Assembly (NCBI GenBank): GCA_947169455.1
Contig: CAMVPV010000102.1
Coordinates: 1-5,959, forward strand
Direction: 5' to 3'
From: an uncultured Clostridia bacterium
GTDB lineage: Bacteria > Bacillota_A > Clostridia > Oscillospirales > Ruminococcaceae
Length of the DNA stretch: 5,959 nt
Shown: positions 5,440 to 5,959 of the stretch, piece after piece
Layout: each line of letters begins with the position of its first letter
Position numbering within the stretch: the first letter of the stretch is position 1
Notes under the pieces: generated by a model
Seen by the model: the letters and a program-made list of their open reading frames with translations, nothing else
What the model was told of the DNA's origin: nothing
Databases searched by the model: none
Program-made: the position numbers and the translations under genes

Positions 5440-5959
5440 ATGGACAGATCAAAAGTCATTTTCGGGAACAAGATGTCAAACGGCGAATACAGCAAGGCGG
5501 AACGCACCAAAAACAATTTTATAAGAAAATTCGGCGATGATTCCGACAGCGTATATCACCTCTCAGCGCGCAAAGCCCCTGCAATCGGCGATTTACTCGG
5601 GGTACAGGAGCTTTACATTTCAGATGAGACCGGTGTGAAATTCGATGAAAACAGCGTCATCATCGGCAATATACGCATGGGCTTCGGTCATTACAGGATA
5701 TCCATGGCACTCGCGTCTGCTGCTCATTCCATGGGATACGACCCCTACTGGTTCGATCTATGCTCGTTCTCCGGAACGACCTGCGGAAAACTCATCGCAC
5801 ATCAGAACAAGCTGTACTCTATGGGTTCGCGCCTTTCACAGAAGAGCCGTTCCTTCAACAAGCTGGTATGGGAACCGCTCAACAGCGAGGGCTTCCGTCA
5901 GATATCCTACAACTGCACCGACCAGAAAACGGCTGAACTGATGACCCCTGTTTACCGCG
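5440..5959 (+). CDS. Glycosyltransferase-like protein of unknown function, 3'-truncated by window edge
   Basis: An ATG 7 bases after GGAGG (5428-5432) opens a frame with no stop to the window end, giving 173 residues of an incomplete protein. I do not recognise a named gene. The first 70 residues are hydrophilic and lack a signal peptide. Residues 74-93, IIGNIRMGFGHYRISMALAS, followed by SMGYDPYWFDL, form a beta strand, a glycine-rich GFGH loop and a helix. That resembles the N-terminal nucleotide-fold half of GT-B glycosyltransferases such as MurG and the diacylglycerol glycosyltransferases, where G-x-GH near the N-terminus is typical. The sugar-nucleotide-binding C-terminal half would lie outside the window. 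The frame is supported by sensible, non-repetitive coding and by the promoter and operators upstream, which it appears to share with the alpha-galactosidase operon. The glycosyltransferase link is a motif-level inference. The donor and acceptor are unknown. Confidence 0.8.
   Translation, partial: MDRSKVIFGNKMSNGEYSKAERTKNNFIRKFGDDSDSVYHLSARKAPAIGDLLGVQELYISDETGVKFDENSVIIGNIRMGFGHYRISMALASAAHSMGYDPYWFDLCSFSGTTCGKLIAHQNKLYSMGSRLSQKSRSFNKLVWEPLNSEGFRQISYNCTDQKTAELMTPVYR

Noticed and set aside
5645..5941. 98-codon plus-strand open frame near the right end
   Set aside because: It lies in another frame within the gene starting at 5440, which has the promoter, ribosome site and GFGH motif.

Overview
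The window reads like a chromosomal stretch from a mid-GC Gram-positive gut or rumen Clostridium relative (Oscillospiraceae/Ruminococcus-like). This rests on strong AGGAGG-type ribosome binding sites, TTG and GTG starts fixed by those sites, an intrinsic terminator with a T tail, and protein families typical of that group. The assignment is an inference from style; no marker gene is present.

Left block (1-1465, plus strand): the C-terminal part of a GAF-GGDEF diguanylate cyclase, open at the window edge, is followed after 28 bases by a chloramphenicol-acetyltransferase-like O-acetyltransferase that starts at TTG. A strong 12-bp-stem intrinsic terminator closes the block. Positions 1468-1566 hold a 99-bp nested inverted-repeat element with 12-bp terminal inverted repeats and flanking TTTAT direct repeats. 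It looks like a small non-autonomous mobile element sitting exactly at the stop codon of the next, convergent gene.

Middle block (1568-5302, minus strand): a compact three-gene operon, transcribed in the order TetR-family regulator, GPH-type sugar:cation symporter, GH36 alpha-galactosidase. The likely role is uptake of an alpha-galactoside and its hydrolysis in the cytoplasm, under control of the TetR protein.

Right block (5303-5959): the control region and a plus-strand gene that runs off the window. That gene has a good ribosome binding site and encodes an uncharacterised protein with a glycosyltransferase-B/MurG-like GFGH motif. The control region is the most striking part of the window. 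Two nearly identical promoters (TTGACA, 17 bp, TAGACT with an extended TGA) face each other across three 17-bp operators (TGATAG-N5-CTATCA type) placed at an exact 19-bp period, and the whole arrangement is symmetric about position 5350. The operator half-sites match those of the classical tetO. The TetR protein probably represses both its own sugar operon and the divergent gene from this one site. If so, the unknown glycosyltransferase-like protein belongs to the same regulon as the alpha-galactosidase.
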